Assembly (NCBI GenBank): GCA_021904315.1
Contig: CM038914.1
Coordinates: forward strand, 1,612,001 to 1,676,000
Source of the DNA: Sphagnum magellanicum
Lineage: Eukaryota > Streptophyta > Sphagnopsida > Sphagnales > Sphagnaceae
Direction: 5' to 3'
Length of the DNA stretch: 64,000 nucleotides
Shown: positions 28,761 through 41,800 of the stretch, piece after piece
Position numbering within the stretch: position 1 is the first letter of the stretch
How the letters are laid out: each line of letters opens with the position of its first letter
The notes under the pieces: model-generated
Database searches by the model: none
What the model was told of the DNA's origin: nothing
Seen by the model: the letters and a program-made list of their open reading frames with translations, nothing else
Program-made: the position numbers and the translations under genes

Positions 28761-30011
28761 AGGGGTAACCTTAGGATCTAGTTATTTGTGGGTTTTTCAA
28801 GGTTGTGTGTTGTGCATCACCCACCATAGCCATTGTTCATTGCAAGCTTAGGAGCTTGCTCTATTTATGAGTTTTGCACATTCATGTGAAATGTTTCATT
28901 AAGAATGCATCACCATCTTGGTTGCCTTTGTCGTCTCTTTTCAAATGAGCAAGCTCACCATCACCTCCAACTTGTTATTTTCTTCAATTTGTTCATTGTC
29001 ATTTTATATTGAAATTTGTGGTGTTCTTTGTGCTCCCCACTTTTTGTGTTGTGGAAAGGAGTGGTTGCACATTACAGTTTGCACATCTTGTCATAGGGTT
29101 GTAATTTTCACTACTCTCAAAAATTGATGTAACATGTTACACAATTGAAAATGGTTTAGTGATGAAAATGTGAAATCAATGATGATTCACATCTAATCTA
29201 TCGAAATGTTTTTAAAAATTTACCAAAAAAATGAATTCAATCTCAAATTGGAATTTTTTTTTAAAGCATAAGTTGTGTCACAATACAACAAATTTCAACA
29301 AAAGGATTACAAAATACAACTATTAGTTGAAATTTTTCAATTAAAATTTGCATATACAACTATTGAAACATAATAAATCATTTTTAAAAACTTTTGACAC
29401 AATTTGCTTACATTTTTTTGTGTTCTAACATTAACACATCTAACTTTCAAGAATACATTTAGGTGATATAAAAATTTCTTTATGCCAAAAAAAATTGTTG
29501 GAAGTCATACTTCTAATCAAATTATAGTTGGGCAAAGTGTTGATTTTATTTATTAAAAAATTATTATTTTCTTTAATTAGTAAAAAATGGTATATTGTTT
29601 TCAAATGGGGTGTTTAAAAAGGTTTTATGAAATTATGAATGTGCATTAATTTATTTTTTAAATATGAAGCAATTTGATATTCTTTAATTTTTTAACTTAT
29701 TTTACTTTCAAAACCTAATTCAATTAAACATTTTTTTAATTCAAAATAAATGAATTTTAAATTGTAATATTTTTAATAGTTTATGTAAATCCAAATTTGA
29801 TTCCTTTTGTGTAGACCATAATGTGCAACTACCCAAAGAAAAGCTGCAAGCATGCAACAACAATAACTTGTAGTACTAGAAATGCGTAATAGTGTGCAAT
29901 GTGCAATGGCTACAATATGTAGTAACATGTAATAACAACAACATGTACCACTTTGTAATGCACTATGCAATAGTAGCAACACAATGCAACTTGTTATCGT
30001 AATCATTTTTT

Positions 30012-31720
30012 TCAAGTGAACTTGTTCACCATGACCTTTTTGTTGTCTTTTTTTTTTTTTTTTGGTCAAGTTCGTCTTTTATATAGTTCATGTTCATCTT
30101 CTATTGAAGTTTTTGGTGTTCACCATGCCCTATTTTCATGTTGTGGAAGTTCATATTTTATTATAGTAGTGTGGGAATATAACCCAACTTGTCACCCTAT
30201 TCGTTTTCACCATTGTTGTCATCATTTTTTTCAAGTGACCTTCCTCACTCCAAGTGTTTTTCTTTTGTTCAATGTTGAATTTTGTTCATGTTTATTTTCA
30301 TGTGTATTGCAAGGTTGCAATAGCAAAACTAAAACCCAACTCATGGGTTGTCATTGTTTTTTGAAGTGAATTTGTTCACCCCTTTGTTCTTTTTTTGGTT
30401 CATGGTCTTCTTATTTTATTCATGAATGTGCATGGTCAACTTTGGTTTGTGGTCATAATTTAAGTGTGTTGCAACATTGCAACAAAAACACATGTCATTT
30501 TCATTGTTGTTGTCATTTTTTTTCAAATGAATGTTTTTTTGTCCATGGTTTTCTTTTGTTCATGGTCTTCTTCTTTTGTTTTAGGTCAAATTGTGTTCAT
30601 GTTTTTCTTCATACATGTTGAAAGGTTTCAACAACAATAATGAAACCCAACTCACCGGCTTTTTCAAGTGAGCTTGTTCACCCCCCTTGTTGTTCTTTTT
30701 ATTTTGATTCATGATTTTTTTCTAATTCACGAATGTGCATGGTCAACTTAAATGTTTTAAATCATCTTTTATGTGTGTTCCAACATTCCACCAATAAAAA
30801 GAAACATAGGTTGTTTTTGCCACCACCATCATCATTGTTTTTTTTCAAAGGAGCTTGCTTACCCCCAAGTTTTTCTTTTCCATGGTTTTTTTTTATCATG
30901 GCCATTTTTTTTTTCCAAGGTCGAATTTTATTTTCAACTTGTTTTCATGTGTGCTACAAGGTTGTAGCAACATGCAAGAATAAAGCCCAACTCACAAGTT
31001 GCCCTTGTTTTTCTTTTCAAGTGAATTTGTTTACCTTTTAATTTTTATTTATTTTTATTCATGGTATTTTTTTTCTATTCACAAATGTGCATGGTCAACT
31101 TAAATGTTATTAGCCATATTTTATGTGTGTTGCAACATTCCAACAACAAAAAGAAACACAAGTTGTTTTTGTCCACTTCTATCATCGTTTTTTTCAAATG
31201 AGCTTGTTCACCCCCAAAATTTTCTTTTCCATGTTTTTCTTTTGCTCATGGCCATTTTATTTTTTTCAAGGTTGAATTTTGTTTTGAACCAATCTTCATG
31301 TGTGTCACAAGGTTGCAACAATAGGAACAAAGCCCAATTCATGAACTACCTTTGTCTTTTTTTTCAAATGAACTTGTTTGCCGCCTTACTTTTCTTTTTT
31401 TTGGGTTCATGGTTTTCTTCTATTTAGGATTGTGCATGGTCATATTAAATGTTTTCAACCATTGTTTATGTGTGTTGTAGCATTCTAGTGGCAGAATGAA
31501 ACATAGATTATTTTCACTTCTACCATCATCATATTTTTCAAGTGAGCTTGCTCACCCCCAAGGGTCTTTTTTCCATGGTTTTCTTATGTTCACAATCAAC
31601 TTTTCTTGTTTAAGGTCAAATTGTGTTGTGAATTCATCTTCATGTGTGTTATAGGGTTGAAGAGGTAGGAGTGACGTTTGATTCATAGGTTGCCATTGTC
31701 TTTATTTTTGGCAAATGAAC
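30012..31720. repeat. Diverged tandem array, about 173-bp unit with about 345-bp dimer
   Basis: The anchor CAAGTGAGCTTGTTCACC or a variant recurs at 30012, 30231, 30362, 30524, 30665, 30846, 31018, 31195, 31365, 31539 and 31712. The last six intervals are 170-181 bp. Units alternate between a form with GAGCTTG..CACCCCCAA and a form with GAA(T/C)TTGTTT. TGCATGGTCAACTT recurs once per dimer (about 30430, 30737, 31090, 31434), as does GTGTGTTGCAACATTC. The array lies inside the hAT element, before its transposase relic. Open frames on the plus strand here are products of the repeat. Confidence 0.78.
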
Positions 31721-31779
31721 TAGGTCGTTCCCTTGTTATTTTTATTTTGGTTCATGGTCTTTTTCTTCTATTCATCCAA

Positions 31780-33000
31780 TTTTTGCAATTTTACATCAAT
31801 ATTGACCCTAAAGGGTTATGGGTTGTGGATTGGTGGTGTACAGGCAAAGGGGCTAAGGAGTGGAAGCCTACATGTATTGGTGTGGATTACTTTAATGGAA
31901 GCTTGCAACACCAATGAAAATGCATTTTTCTTCCAAAGTTTTAATGCTCCAGCAATGCCTTGTTTACGGGGCAACAATTGTCTTGCATTATTTTCAACAA
32001 ACCAAGGCTTTAGCAAATAAAATACCACCTACACAAACTTGGGCAATTGTTGAAGTGGTATGTGATGTTTTTTCCCCTATTGTAAGCGCTTGTGTTATTA
32101 ACCAATGCCATGGGTATTGGACACTATTAGATGCCCTTGCTTCAACCATTAAGTTGCATGTGCAACTTGCCAAGGAAAGCCTTGAATTACAAGCATAATT
32201 TGATATTGTTGAAGAATTGGACATGCGCATGAAGGTCAAACAACTTGGAGTGAACATGCAAAAACAAGTAAATGTTATTTTATGCTTAATTTCAAGGATT
32301 TTGTCCAACCTACTAAAGCCCACAACATGGTTGCGTTGATGTTGGATCTGAGGTTAAATATTTGAACCTAGTTGGAGATTATGTTGGACATGCTTTTGTA
32401 ATTGAAATTGCAACAACAGATGACGTCAATTTATTTCTTCCAACCCTCAAGATTGTGTACCTAAAGTTGCATGGATGTTCAAGTACCACAAATGTTATGT
32501 AGGACATTATGCAGAACATTAAATGCAATTTTCAAAATAACGGTGTTTAAGGAAGAAAATTGTATTGAACAAGTAAATGCTGGGATTTTTTACTTTCAAA
32601 TTCTTAAACTTGTTTGTGAATTAAAATTTATTTTTTGTTTGTGTTTGCATTTTGCACATGTTACTAATTTGGAAATTATATATGTAATTCTGGTTCAATG
32701 GGAATTGTCTTGCTTCCACACATTTGATGTGCCATTGGATTTTGTTCAAAACCCTATTCTTTGGTGGTCAAAGCATGAAGGACAATTTCCAACTCTTGTA
32801 TATTTAGCAAGAGCAATTTGAAGCATACATGGTAAGCAAATTGAAACATAAAGGGTGTTTTCTATTGTTAGGATCCTTACTAGTTTTCATCAATGTCACC
32901 TTGGGGTGAAGAATTTGGACCTCCTAATCCTTTTGATTAAGAATTGGCCTAACAATCCTTGTGTTAATGTTGAGGATGATGGGCCTCAAAGTGGATGAGT
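31780..33000 (+). pseudogene. hAT transposase relic with C-terminal dimerisation domain
   Basis: Several frames together give a recognisable hAT transposase. At 32040-32195 comes TWAIVEVVCDVFSPIVSAC and on to YWTLLDALAS. At 32290-32350 comes KDFVQPTKAHNMVALMLDLR. At 32741-32960 the dimerisation domain appears as NPILWWSKHEGQFPTL, LARAI, RVFSI, CHLGVKNLDLLILL and KNWPN. At least two in-frame stops break this last domain alone, and frame changes occur before it. Catalytic residues upstream are not identifiable. It belongs to the element bounded by the 8-bp duplication. Confidence 0.85.
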
Positions 33001-33284
33001 TTGGGGAAGTTGAAGAAAATCTTTTAGTTGTTCTTGATATGGATTTCCCCAATGAGGTCAGGGGTCATGTAAAGGAGGAGGATGTACAAAATTGGGAATT
33101 GTATCCATGATTTTGGACATTGCCACTTGTCATTTTTGTCATCTACCAAATTCCTACTCAATCTTTATGTTGGAAATGCATGCAATATGGATTTGGTCAA
33201 ACCAACATTTTGAATGGAATTTAGAGTTCCATGTTGCAAGTGTGTTTTTGTTATATTCTCTATTGACACTTTTATATTACACTT

Positions 33285-33590
33285 AAATAGCATAAAACAA
33301 CATAAATGTTAATGTAAATTAAAGTCTGAGTATAAAATGATTTTAAAAAATTATAAATGTAAAAAATGAAAAGCAATGCAAAAAAAAAAAATGTAAATGT
33401 AAAAAAAGTGGAAAAGTGTGAGTGTAAATGTTTTACACTAACACTTACATTTCTACATCACTTCCTTACACTTGCACTTGTATTTTTAAAAATGAACTTT
33501 ATACACTTACATTTACACAAAATGTAAAACATATTGCCAAATTGATTTACACTTACAAAGAATGTAAATCTAAAAAGATTTACATGCACA
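33285..33590. repeat. Right subterminal TTTACAC / GTGTAAA motif cluster of hAT element
   Basis: Counterpart of 28610-28760, with many copies of TTACACTTACA and ATGTAAAT in both orientations up to the right terminal inverted repeat. Confidence 0.6.
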
Positions 33591-33596
33591 ACATTG

Positions 33597-33604
33597 GTGT
33601 GTAC
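33597..33604. other. hAT target-site duplication, right copy
   Basis: GTGTGTAC, identical to 28579-28586. Confidence 0.8.
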
Positions 33605-35811
33605 CAATCACTATTTGCTCAAACAAAAATAGGTTTAAGAAAAGGAGATAACTTTTTTATTTACCTTTGTAGAGGGATGGCAAAGGGATATATCTAGACA
33701 TCCCAATGACCTTTCAAACTAAGGGACATCCCTCTAGCAACCCAACTTTAAGGATGTTCTTCAAACTAATCTAATTTCATTTCAATTATTGACTATAGAA
33801 CAACATTTATAGCAAACAATGGATGTCCAGAATTGTGCCAATTCATTGCCATTCAAAAGCCTTTAAACTAGTTGCGGGATGTTGATTAACCCTAGTATCT
33901 AACACTTTGATGTTATAGTTGTCACAAGTGCTTAAATGAAGCAAAATAAGTAGTTATTTTTAAAACTTGAATATAGGTGATTGTGTGATGTATGGTTGGA
34001 TCATAAAGTTGTAATCATATGATATTTTATGTGATTCTTTCGATGGCATTGAGTGATGTGCTAATCAAATGAACACTCTGAAATAACATTACTTCAAATG
34101 GGTGCCTTCACACGAGGATACTTGAAGATTATCAATTGAATTAATGACTTATACATACCTAGATTCACCATTTTACTTATTTTGAGTCTTTACTTTGGTA
34201 ACTTTTTATTCATATACTTATTCTTACAATTTTATTTTTCACACATGGTCAAAATGATTTAAGTTTAACCACATCATAATTGGATTGTAATTCAAAGAAA
34301 GTAGACACATTCGAGAAGGCACTTAATTTTTTGCAAAAAATGGACATCAACCTAGTCAAGGTTCATGCCACAATGCAATATGCTTATTCCATTCATAGAT
34401 CTGAGTCCCTTTTTTAGCATAGTGCAAATTTGTATTGATATTTTGCATATCACTCTCATGAAACTTGCATACCATGATAGCAATAGATGTGACAATACTT
34501 GCTACATTGTCAAACACAACCAACATGTGACATAACTACATGAAATGCTACCTATCAGAAAATGCTCTTTGCCATGCACAAGTGCATAGAAGGCCATGAC
34601 TAACACACATTTTTTGTGGTGGTATACAACTGTCATTTGTGTGTAATGTGTGTGGGTTGCAAATTGTGTGAAAATGCCAATGACCAAAGGGTTCAGAGAA
34701 TTAGGGTATGCACAATATTCACTTGTGCTAATTGAACATTATTGCCATTGACAATGTTTGTTTCTATCAGCTTGTATTGAATGTTCAATAGTATTCCAAT
34801 ACCTTTGAGACTATGACAACCCGTTGCAGATTTTCCAATGTATGCAAGAACAACTAGTTGTCATGAACATCCTTGGTTTAGTGATTTTACTATACTACTG
34901 GAAATAGCTGGAGATGGACAACTACAATTTTCTATTCGAAGTGACCTGTATATAAGCTCTAAATGATCAAGCAATGTCAAAATGCTGGGGTTTCACAAAA
35001 CACATAGAACAGTAGTAAACTTGCTATAGGTGATGGCATAGCTGCATGGCCCATTTTGGGTTGACTGGGGATCTTGTCATTTACCACCCCGCACCTCTCC
35101 CTCTTCCGTTGACCTCAAAAACATAATCGCCATAAAAACATCTTGCTGTAGTAAACTAAAAACTACATAATTTAGGCACTCAACATTCTTGTATCATGAA
35201 ACACATTGCAAATGCATTGCCCTTCATCGCATTTGTGCAATATCCTGCACTAACCATCCATTCCACAGCAATATGAAAGCCTACTGTGAAAGGACAGAAC
35301 ACCCAAACATACATATATACACATCATCTTTACATGCACATCATCATCACTAAGTTGATTTCCAACAGATGCAGATGCTTGCACAGCTGCTAAAAGCCAT
35401 TAAGAACCATGTGACATGTCAAACTCTGCAAAAGCACAAAGCACACAAAAGAAATCTGATTTACACAGGACAGTTTCCAAACCACTCCACTACATAGCAC
35501 AATTCAATAAAGATTATTCAGCATCACAAGTCATCTCAGAGTTGTTGCTGCAAACGGAATAGATTCTAAGTAGAAACAAGCCAATATTTCTGTTGAAGAA
35601 CAAGAAAAAACCACAAACCCAACTGCTACAGGACTGGATAAATATCTCCACAAATAGGCACTCAATGCTTACTTCCTTTCCTCAAATGATAGTGAAATAT
35701 TTCATAGCAGAAACAGCTTACATATATGCTCTTATTCCATCCATAGGAAGGGAGTAAAAGCAATAGCATTACTGCCACATCCTCCATCCTGAATATTTTT
35801 GATAGCTGCCT
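33605..35811. other. Intergenic stretch between hAT element and aconitase
   Basis: No gene recognised. The part next to aconitase (roughly 35300-35811) is less AT-rich and likely includes its 3' UTR. The remainder is AT-rich with no clear repeats. Confidence 0.45.
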
Positions 35812-38800
35812 CTACTCTAGCAGCTGCCTGAGCACGTAGTGAAGGATGCCTCCATTCTGGAAGTAGGTCAACTCCACTTGTGTGTCAAAGCGAAGCACAC
35901 AATCAAACTTTTTCCCATCATTTGTTGTCACTGCAACATCCATGCCAGGCTTGATGTTCTCTATATCCGGAAGGTGGATGGTGTACCTCTCAAAGCCAGT
36001 CAAACCCAGAGACTCAGCATCTTCCCCTGTCTTGAAGCAAAGGGGAACAAGGCCCATGCCAACAAGGTTGCTGCGATGGATGCGCTCAAAACTCTTTGCA
36101 ATGACAGCCTTCACCCCCTGTTAAACAAAACATGTAAGAATCCATACTTCTAGTTCTATTGACAAGTGGCACAAACCATTTCTAACAGCAGTCCCTTTAA
36201 CAGCCTTCACTTCCTGACATTAAGTGTTTCAGTATCTCACTATTCTCAACAACAAGTGAGAACTTCAGATAAGTGCCAATGCAAATAGTGGTAAGAGTGA
36301 AAAAGCAGCTATAACTCCAAGTACTGGATAGATCCCAGAAACTGCACAATTCAAGGCCACATTGTAAAAGCAAGAATCTGGCATGGCCTTAACGAGGACC
36401 TAGATGTCAGGACGCCTGTAAAACTCAGGTGAACATACACAAATTTAATGTCTTGACTCACAAAACAGACCAGCATTCCTTACTAAACCTCTTCCAAACA
36501 GTATCTAAACCTTCAACCCTGCCAATAGGATGACCCTTAAATCTTCCCAAAGATCAAATATCTACAAAGAATGTACAAGCTAGACTTTTGGGTGAGATGC
36601 TCACCTGCAGATAGGGACCTTTGGCAGCCCAATCTCGAGAGCTTCCACTTCCATACTCAGCTCCTGCCAGGATAATTGTATCTGCACCTTCCTCCTTGTA
36701 CCTCTGCAACAGAAAACCATGTTAAAGATAGACTGAGTTCTGATATACAGTCATTTATCACTACAGCTCACAGCTCCCATCCATATTTCCTATTCTTTCA
36801 TCTTCTATCCAACAAGAATGCTTGAGCCCATATCTTTCACTTTCAGGAAAAGATAAATACTCCATAAACTCCTAATACTCCTGACTCTTCTGGCATGCTA
36901 GGAACAAATTCTGTTCAAAGCAGTCACTGACCTGTGCAGCATCATAAATGAACATCTTTTCTTGAGACGGAATGTGAATGGTCCTAGGCCCAACTTCGCC
37001 TTTCAGAAATTTGTTCACAATCCGGATGTTGGCAAATGTCCCTCTTGCCATGATTTCATCGTTTCCACGTCGGCTACCATAGGAATTGAAATCCTTCCGA
37101 TCTACACCATGTGCTATCAAATACTTGGCAGCTGGACTGTCCTTATTGATGTTTCCAGCTGGTGAGATATGGTCAGTGGTGATACTGTCGCCGAAGTTGA
37201 GAAGGCAGTAAGCATCTTTCACACTGGGCACTCCTGGGGGATCTTTCGTCATGGTCTTGAAGAAAGGGGGCTCATGAACATAGGTAGAATTTGGATCCCA
37301 AGCATATTGAGATCCTTTGGGAGAAGCCAGGTGATTCCACATTTCATTGCCCTTTGTTATGTGTGAATATGTGGACCGGAACATCTCTGGAAGCACGGAC
37401 TTTTCCACTACCTGTGGATGAAAGAACCCTTAGTAGTGCAAAAGTGATGTGTAACTGATACCATATCACAAGCTGAGAAATATAACACCATACAATGTTC
37501 ATATTTGTGAACCTCAAACATAATACTACTTAATGTAATCCCTTCAAAACAACATAGCAATAATTCAATGAAATATCATCAACAGATACTGAATCACCAG
37601 TCAGTATGTGTTTGGTGCACATACTGTGTTTATATTGCATGTCCTTGGTGCACAAAGAGACCAGTTTGTCTTGTTCTATGACTTCCTTTCAAGACCGGTT
37701 ACTTTAACCAGATCAGATTAATTCTCCTTCCTAACCAGACTCTTTATGTCTAAATAATAGGGCTGTGGATGTGTTAATCACGATGGAAGCGCTTGAAACA
37801 TGTTAGGAAACTTCCTAGGTTACCATTTCCCAACAGTTTTCAAAATAAACGTAGAGAAGTACAAACACGATTCATACCTCAGCAACCTCCTCACTAGAAG
37901 GCCAGATGTCCCTGAGGAAAACAGCTTTTCCTCCCTTGCCTACTCCAATTGGCTCCGTTTCAAAATCGATGTTCACCTGGTGGGAACAATATGCTACTCA
38001 TTCAGAAAGGCAGGCATCTAGAAACAGTAGCACACATGCACAAGGTTCTCCATCATATGCAAGTTCTTACCATACTCAATGCTTGTGAACACAATCATCA
38101 TGTAAAGTCCATCCACTAACAAGAAAAGTGAAATGAGTAACACTGAAGTTTGAACCAGAAAAGAAATGACTCAATTGACCCACCGTTCCAGCAAAGGCAT
38201 AAGCCACCACCAAAGGAGGTGAAGCCAGATAATTTGCACGAGTTAATGGGTGGACACGACCCTCAAAATTGCGATTGCCAGACAATACAGCTGCTGCAAC
38301 TACATCTGCAAGTAGGCAACATCCAAAAATTAGAGCCAGATACCGCATGACAAATTCTGGAGAACCATAGTGGCTCAATCTGGAAGGCATCTTCACCATG
38401 ATTATGTTGAAGCCATAATTCCATTGGGAGTAAGGTATGCTCTGAAAACTTTTGTTGTTACCAGAGTAATCACATAATAAGCCAACCTTCCAAATAATGC
38501 AACAGGGCTCATGGTTCCTTCTAGAAAAAGTGATGAAGAACCTTGATACCAACTATGGTCTCCTCTTCCTTCCTTGACATAAATCAATCCCCATTACTGC
38601 TTGCACACAAAGAGCAAACTTACCGTTCTCAGTAATTGCTTCAGCTACAACTTCATTCAGGTCACCAGAGTTGCCTATGCAAGTGGTACAGCCATAGCCC
38701 ACCAGACTAAAGCCTTGCTGATCCAGATACTTTGTCAAGCCACTGCCAATGTCAGGGAGAATGAGACTTCAAATGAAGAGAAATCCATTTTCCTATCCTA

Positions 38801-41800
38801 AGAATTAGCATGGAAGAGAACTGCAAGTCTTCCCAAAGATGCATCAATCTTTTAATTACATAATAATACACACAATGTCACTCTATTTCTTACCATCTAT
38901 CCAAAAAACAGAATCACACTCAAATCTCACAAGTATGTGGTGCATTAATTAAGACTGGGCTTCAATCCATCCAAGAAACATAACTGTCCTACTACCTAGA
39001 AAAATTATGGTGTGGCCAACATGTTCAACTTTCATTTGCAAGAACAAGAGGCCAGACAGTTCACAAAGATATCACCCTGAAATGAGTAGCATACCTTTTC
39101 TCAAGGTATTGGGTGACAGCTCCTGATCCTGGAGCAAGACTGGTCTTGATCCATGGTTTCACCTGCTCAACCCAACAGAATCAACTTAAAGACCTACTAC
39201 AATTTGCTTCCAAAGAGGAGAGTAGACTCAATTCAATAAATTGTAGAATAAATACCAATGTACAACAGTGAAGGGACACGAACCCTTCTAGTTGAACAAT
39301 CCAAACAACATGCAATCTTGGTAACACCTAATTCATTCAATGGACACATCCCAGGAGTACAGAAACAACTGGGAGGAGAAACTGAAATTCAAACATGAAT
39401 TCATATCAGATGCATAAACAGACCTCTAGTCCAAGTTCAGTTGCCTTCTTAGCCACAAGGCCTGCACCCAGCATCACACTCGGGTTCGAGGTGTTAGTGC
39501 AACTTGTGATGGCAGCTATGACAATACTGCCATGCTTCAATTCAGCTGGCTGACCCTTAAAGGTAAATTTTGCAACCTTGTCCTGTTGATCCTTGGGAAT
39601 GGCAAAGCCCTGCAAGGGAAGAAAAGATTTAAGTATATAAAGATGCTAAAAATTCAACAATTGAAGATCCATTGGAGACTAAAGCTTCAATCAGAAATTT
39701 AGGGGTGGCAGATCCTTCCATAATGTACTCTCAGAAGTACAGCTTCAATTAATATTGAACATACAACAATGCCATTAGAGTGAAGAGCTAAAAACAAAGG
39801 GATAAACTGCCAAAAAACAGGAAACTATTCAGCAACAAACACAGACTGCAACATACCTTAAAGCCAACCTTGTTGTCCAAACAAGCCTGCCAATCCACCT
39901 TCATGTCTTTCAAAGTCACACGGTCATGGGGCCTACAAATGCTCATTTGCTTCAGTCAGACCAGTCAACCATGCAAAGGTATAGATGGTTAGAAGGAAAA
40001 TCCCAACAAACTAAGTCAAAAAATGAAGTTTCCAGCATTAGACTGCAGAAAGGAATGCATGAAAGGGAGCAATAACAAAGATTCATGTGTATTGTATTGT
40101 TTCCATTGTGGTGCATTTAATTGCAGTATTGATCCCAAGACTGCAAACATTCCTATCAACCTTGAGAAGAGTGTGCTTCACATACCTTTTTGGTCCAGAA
40201 ACACATGGCTCCACAGTGTCAAGGTCAAGCTCCAGATATGAAGAGTATACAGATTCCTTTTGAGACTGAAAATACATGTTATGAGCAAACATCAATAACC
40301 CTCCTCTTCCTCTCTTAGCAAACTACAGCTCTAGCCATTTCCATGGAATCAGAGGATTAATCAAAAGTCTCTCACTAGTCACGCAAAGGTCATCACCCAA
40401 TACCACTAGCACAAGGAGTCAAGCAATGGAATAAAAACTTCAGTGATGTACTCCAAGAAACCCTGATTAAGCTAGCAGGGAGCCAAACTTGCTGTTCATT
40501 GTGAAGAAAGAAATCCAGGATCCACACAGGGAGATATCAAACTCACCTTGTCATGGTCAATGAACAGGTCATTTGCCCTTAGGTATGCTTCAATCTCCTC
40601 AACCTATTGCATATACAACAAGAACCACCCAGAACGTAAACAAAGGCATTTACTGCATCAAGAAGTTGAGTAATGATCCACTGAATGTCCTCAGAAGGCC
40701 CCACCTCATTGAGATTCAGTATTTCAAAATGAATACTTCTTGATCACCGACCAGCTGGGACTAATTGAGCACTGAAATGAGTACTCCTATGCTTTTCCTA
40801 TCCAATATGACTGTCACAACATTAGAGCTTTGGATTATTTGATCAATTATCTTCTGGTTGACTTGTTGTTGTCTAGTTACTTTAACCGCAAATAGACATG
40901 TGTGAGCACTGCTAAGATGGATTTACTAGCTAGATTTTCTGTTACAAAATGCAAATAAGAGTGCATCAGTTCGTAGGTCATGAAAATTGCTTACCTTCTG
41001 CTCATCCCGACCAGTCAACCTCAAATACTGAAGGGTGACCTTGTCAACTGGGAAAAAACCCATAGTGGCCCCATACTCAGGGGACATGTTTGCAATTGTT
41101 GCACGATCAGCCAAAGAAAGCTGAGACAAACCCTTTCCTGGAAAGCAATGAACAGTGATAATATTAGAGAGAAACCAGAAACAGAAGTTGATCAACATTG
41201 AAGTCACTACTCCAACCAAGCTCACAGTGGAACAGCAAACTCCAACAGCAATAGTGTTCAGATGATGAAATGTGTACGAAATGCAGAGCAAACTACCTGA
41301 CAACATTTTGAAGGTAATCATTCTGGCAGTTCCAGCAAAACCAAAACTAACCCAATGAGAATGAGTATGGCCATGGCCTTATGAGCACCCTTATGAGTGT
41401 CACTCACAAAGTTTCAGACCATCACTTCCATTATGAATGACAGTGACTAACTGCCATTGCCACCCTGATGACTTCATCAGCTCCCAACAGTGGGTAGATA
41501 AGTGTATGATAATCTGCCAAAAAATTCAGGCAAACCACTATTCAAACGTCTCTGTCCCAAGATTTGGGTGTGTTTTCAAAAGCAACAGGAAGACTCAGCC
41601 ATCATGTTGGCCAGCACTCAAGAGATATAGCTAACATAAAAAGTCAAAAGCAGAAGTGAAGAATATCACCACATACCATAAAATTCCACAAATTTGCCAA
41701 CCACTCCATGTTTCCGTAGAATTTGAGTCACTGTCAACACCAAATCTGTGGCAGTGACCCCTGTGCGTAGCTTGCCATCCAACTTAAAACCTACAACCCC

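Larger units (their letters stand above)
28587..33596 (+). mobile_element. Degenerate hAT-superfamily DNA transposon, 5010 bp
   Basis: The left end reads TAATGTTGTGCA and the right end, inverted, CAATGTTGTGCA: an 11-bp match in 12, of the YARNG type seen in hAT elements. Both ends are flanked by the exact 8-bp direct repeat GTGTGTAC (28579-28586 and 33597-33604), the target duplication length expected for hAT. Inside are subterminal TTTACAC-rich regions, a tandem array at 30012-31720 and a transposase relic at 31780-33000. The transposase has stops and frameshifts, so the copy cannot move by itself. Confidence 0.85.

Noticed and set aside
30016..31427. Several plus-strand open frames of 64-117 codons
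   Set aside because: They lie in the 173-bp tandem array and repeat with it.
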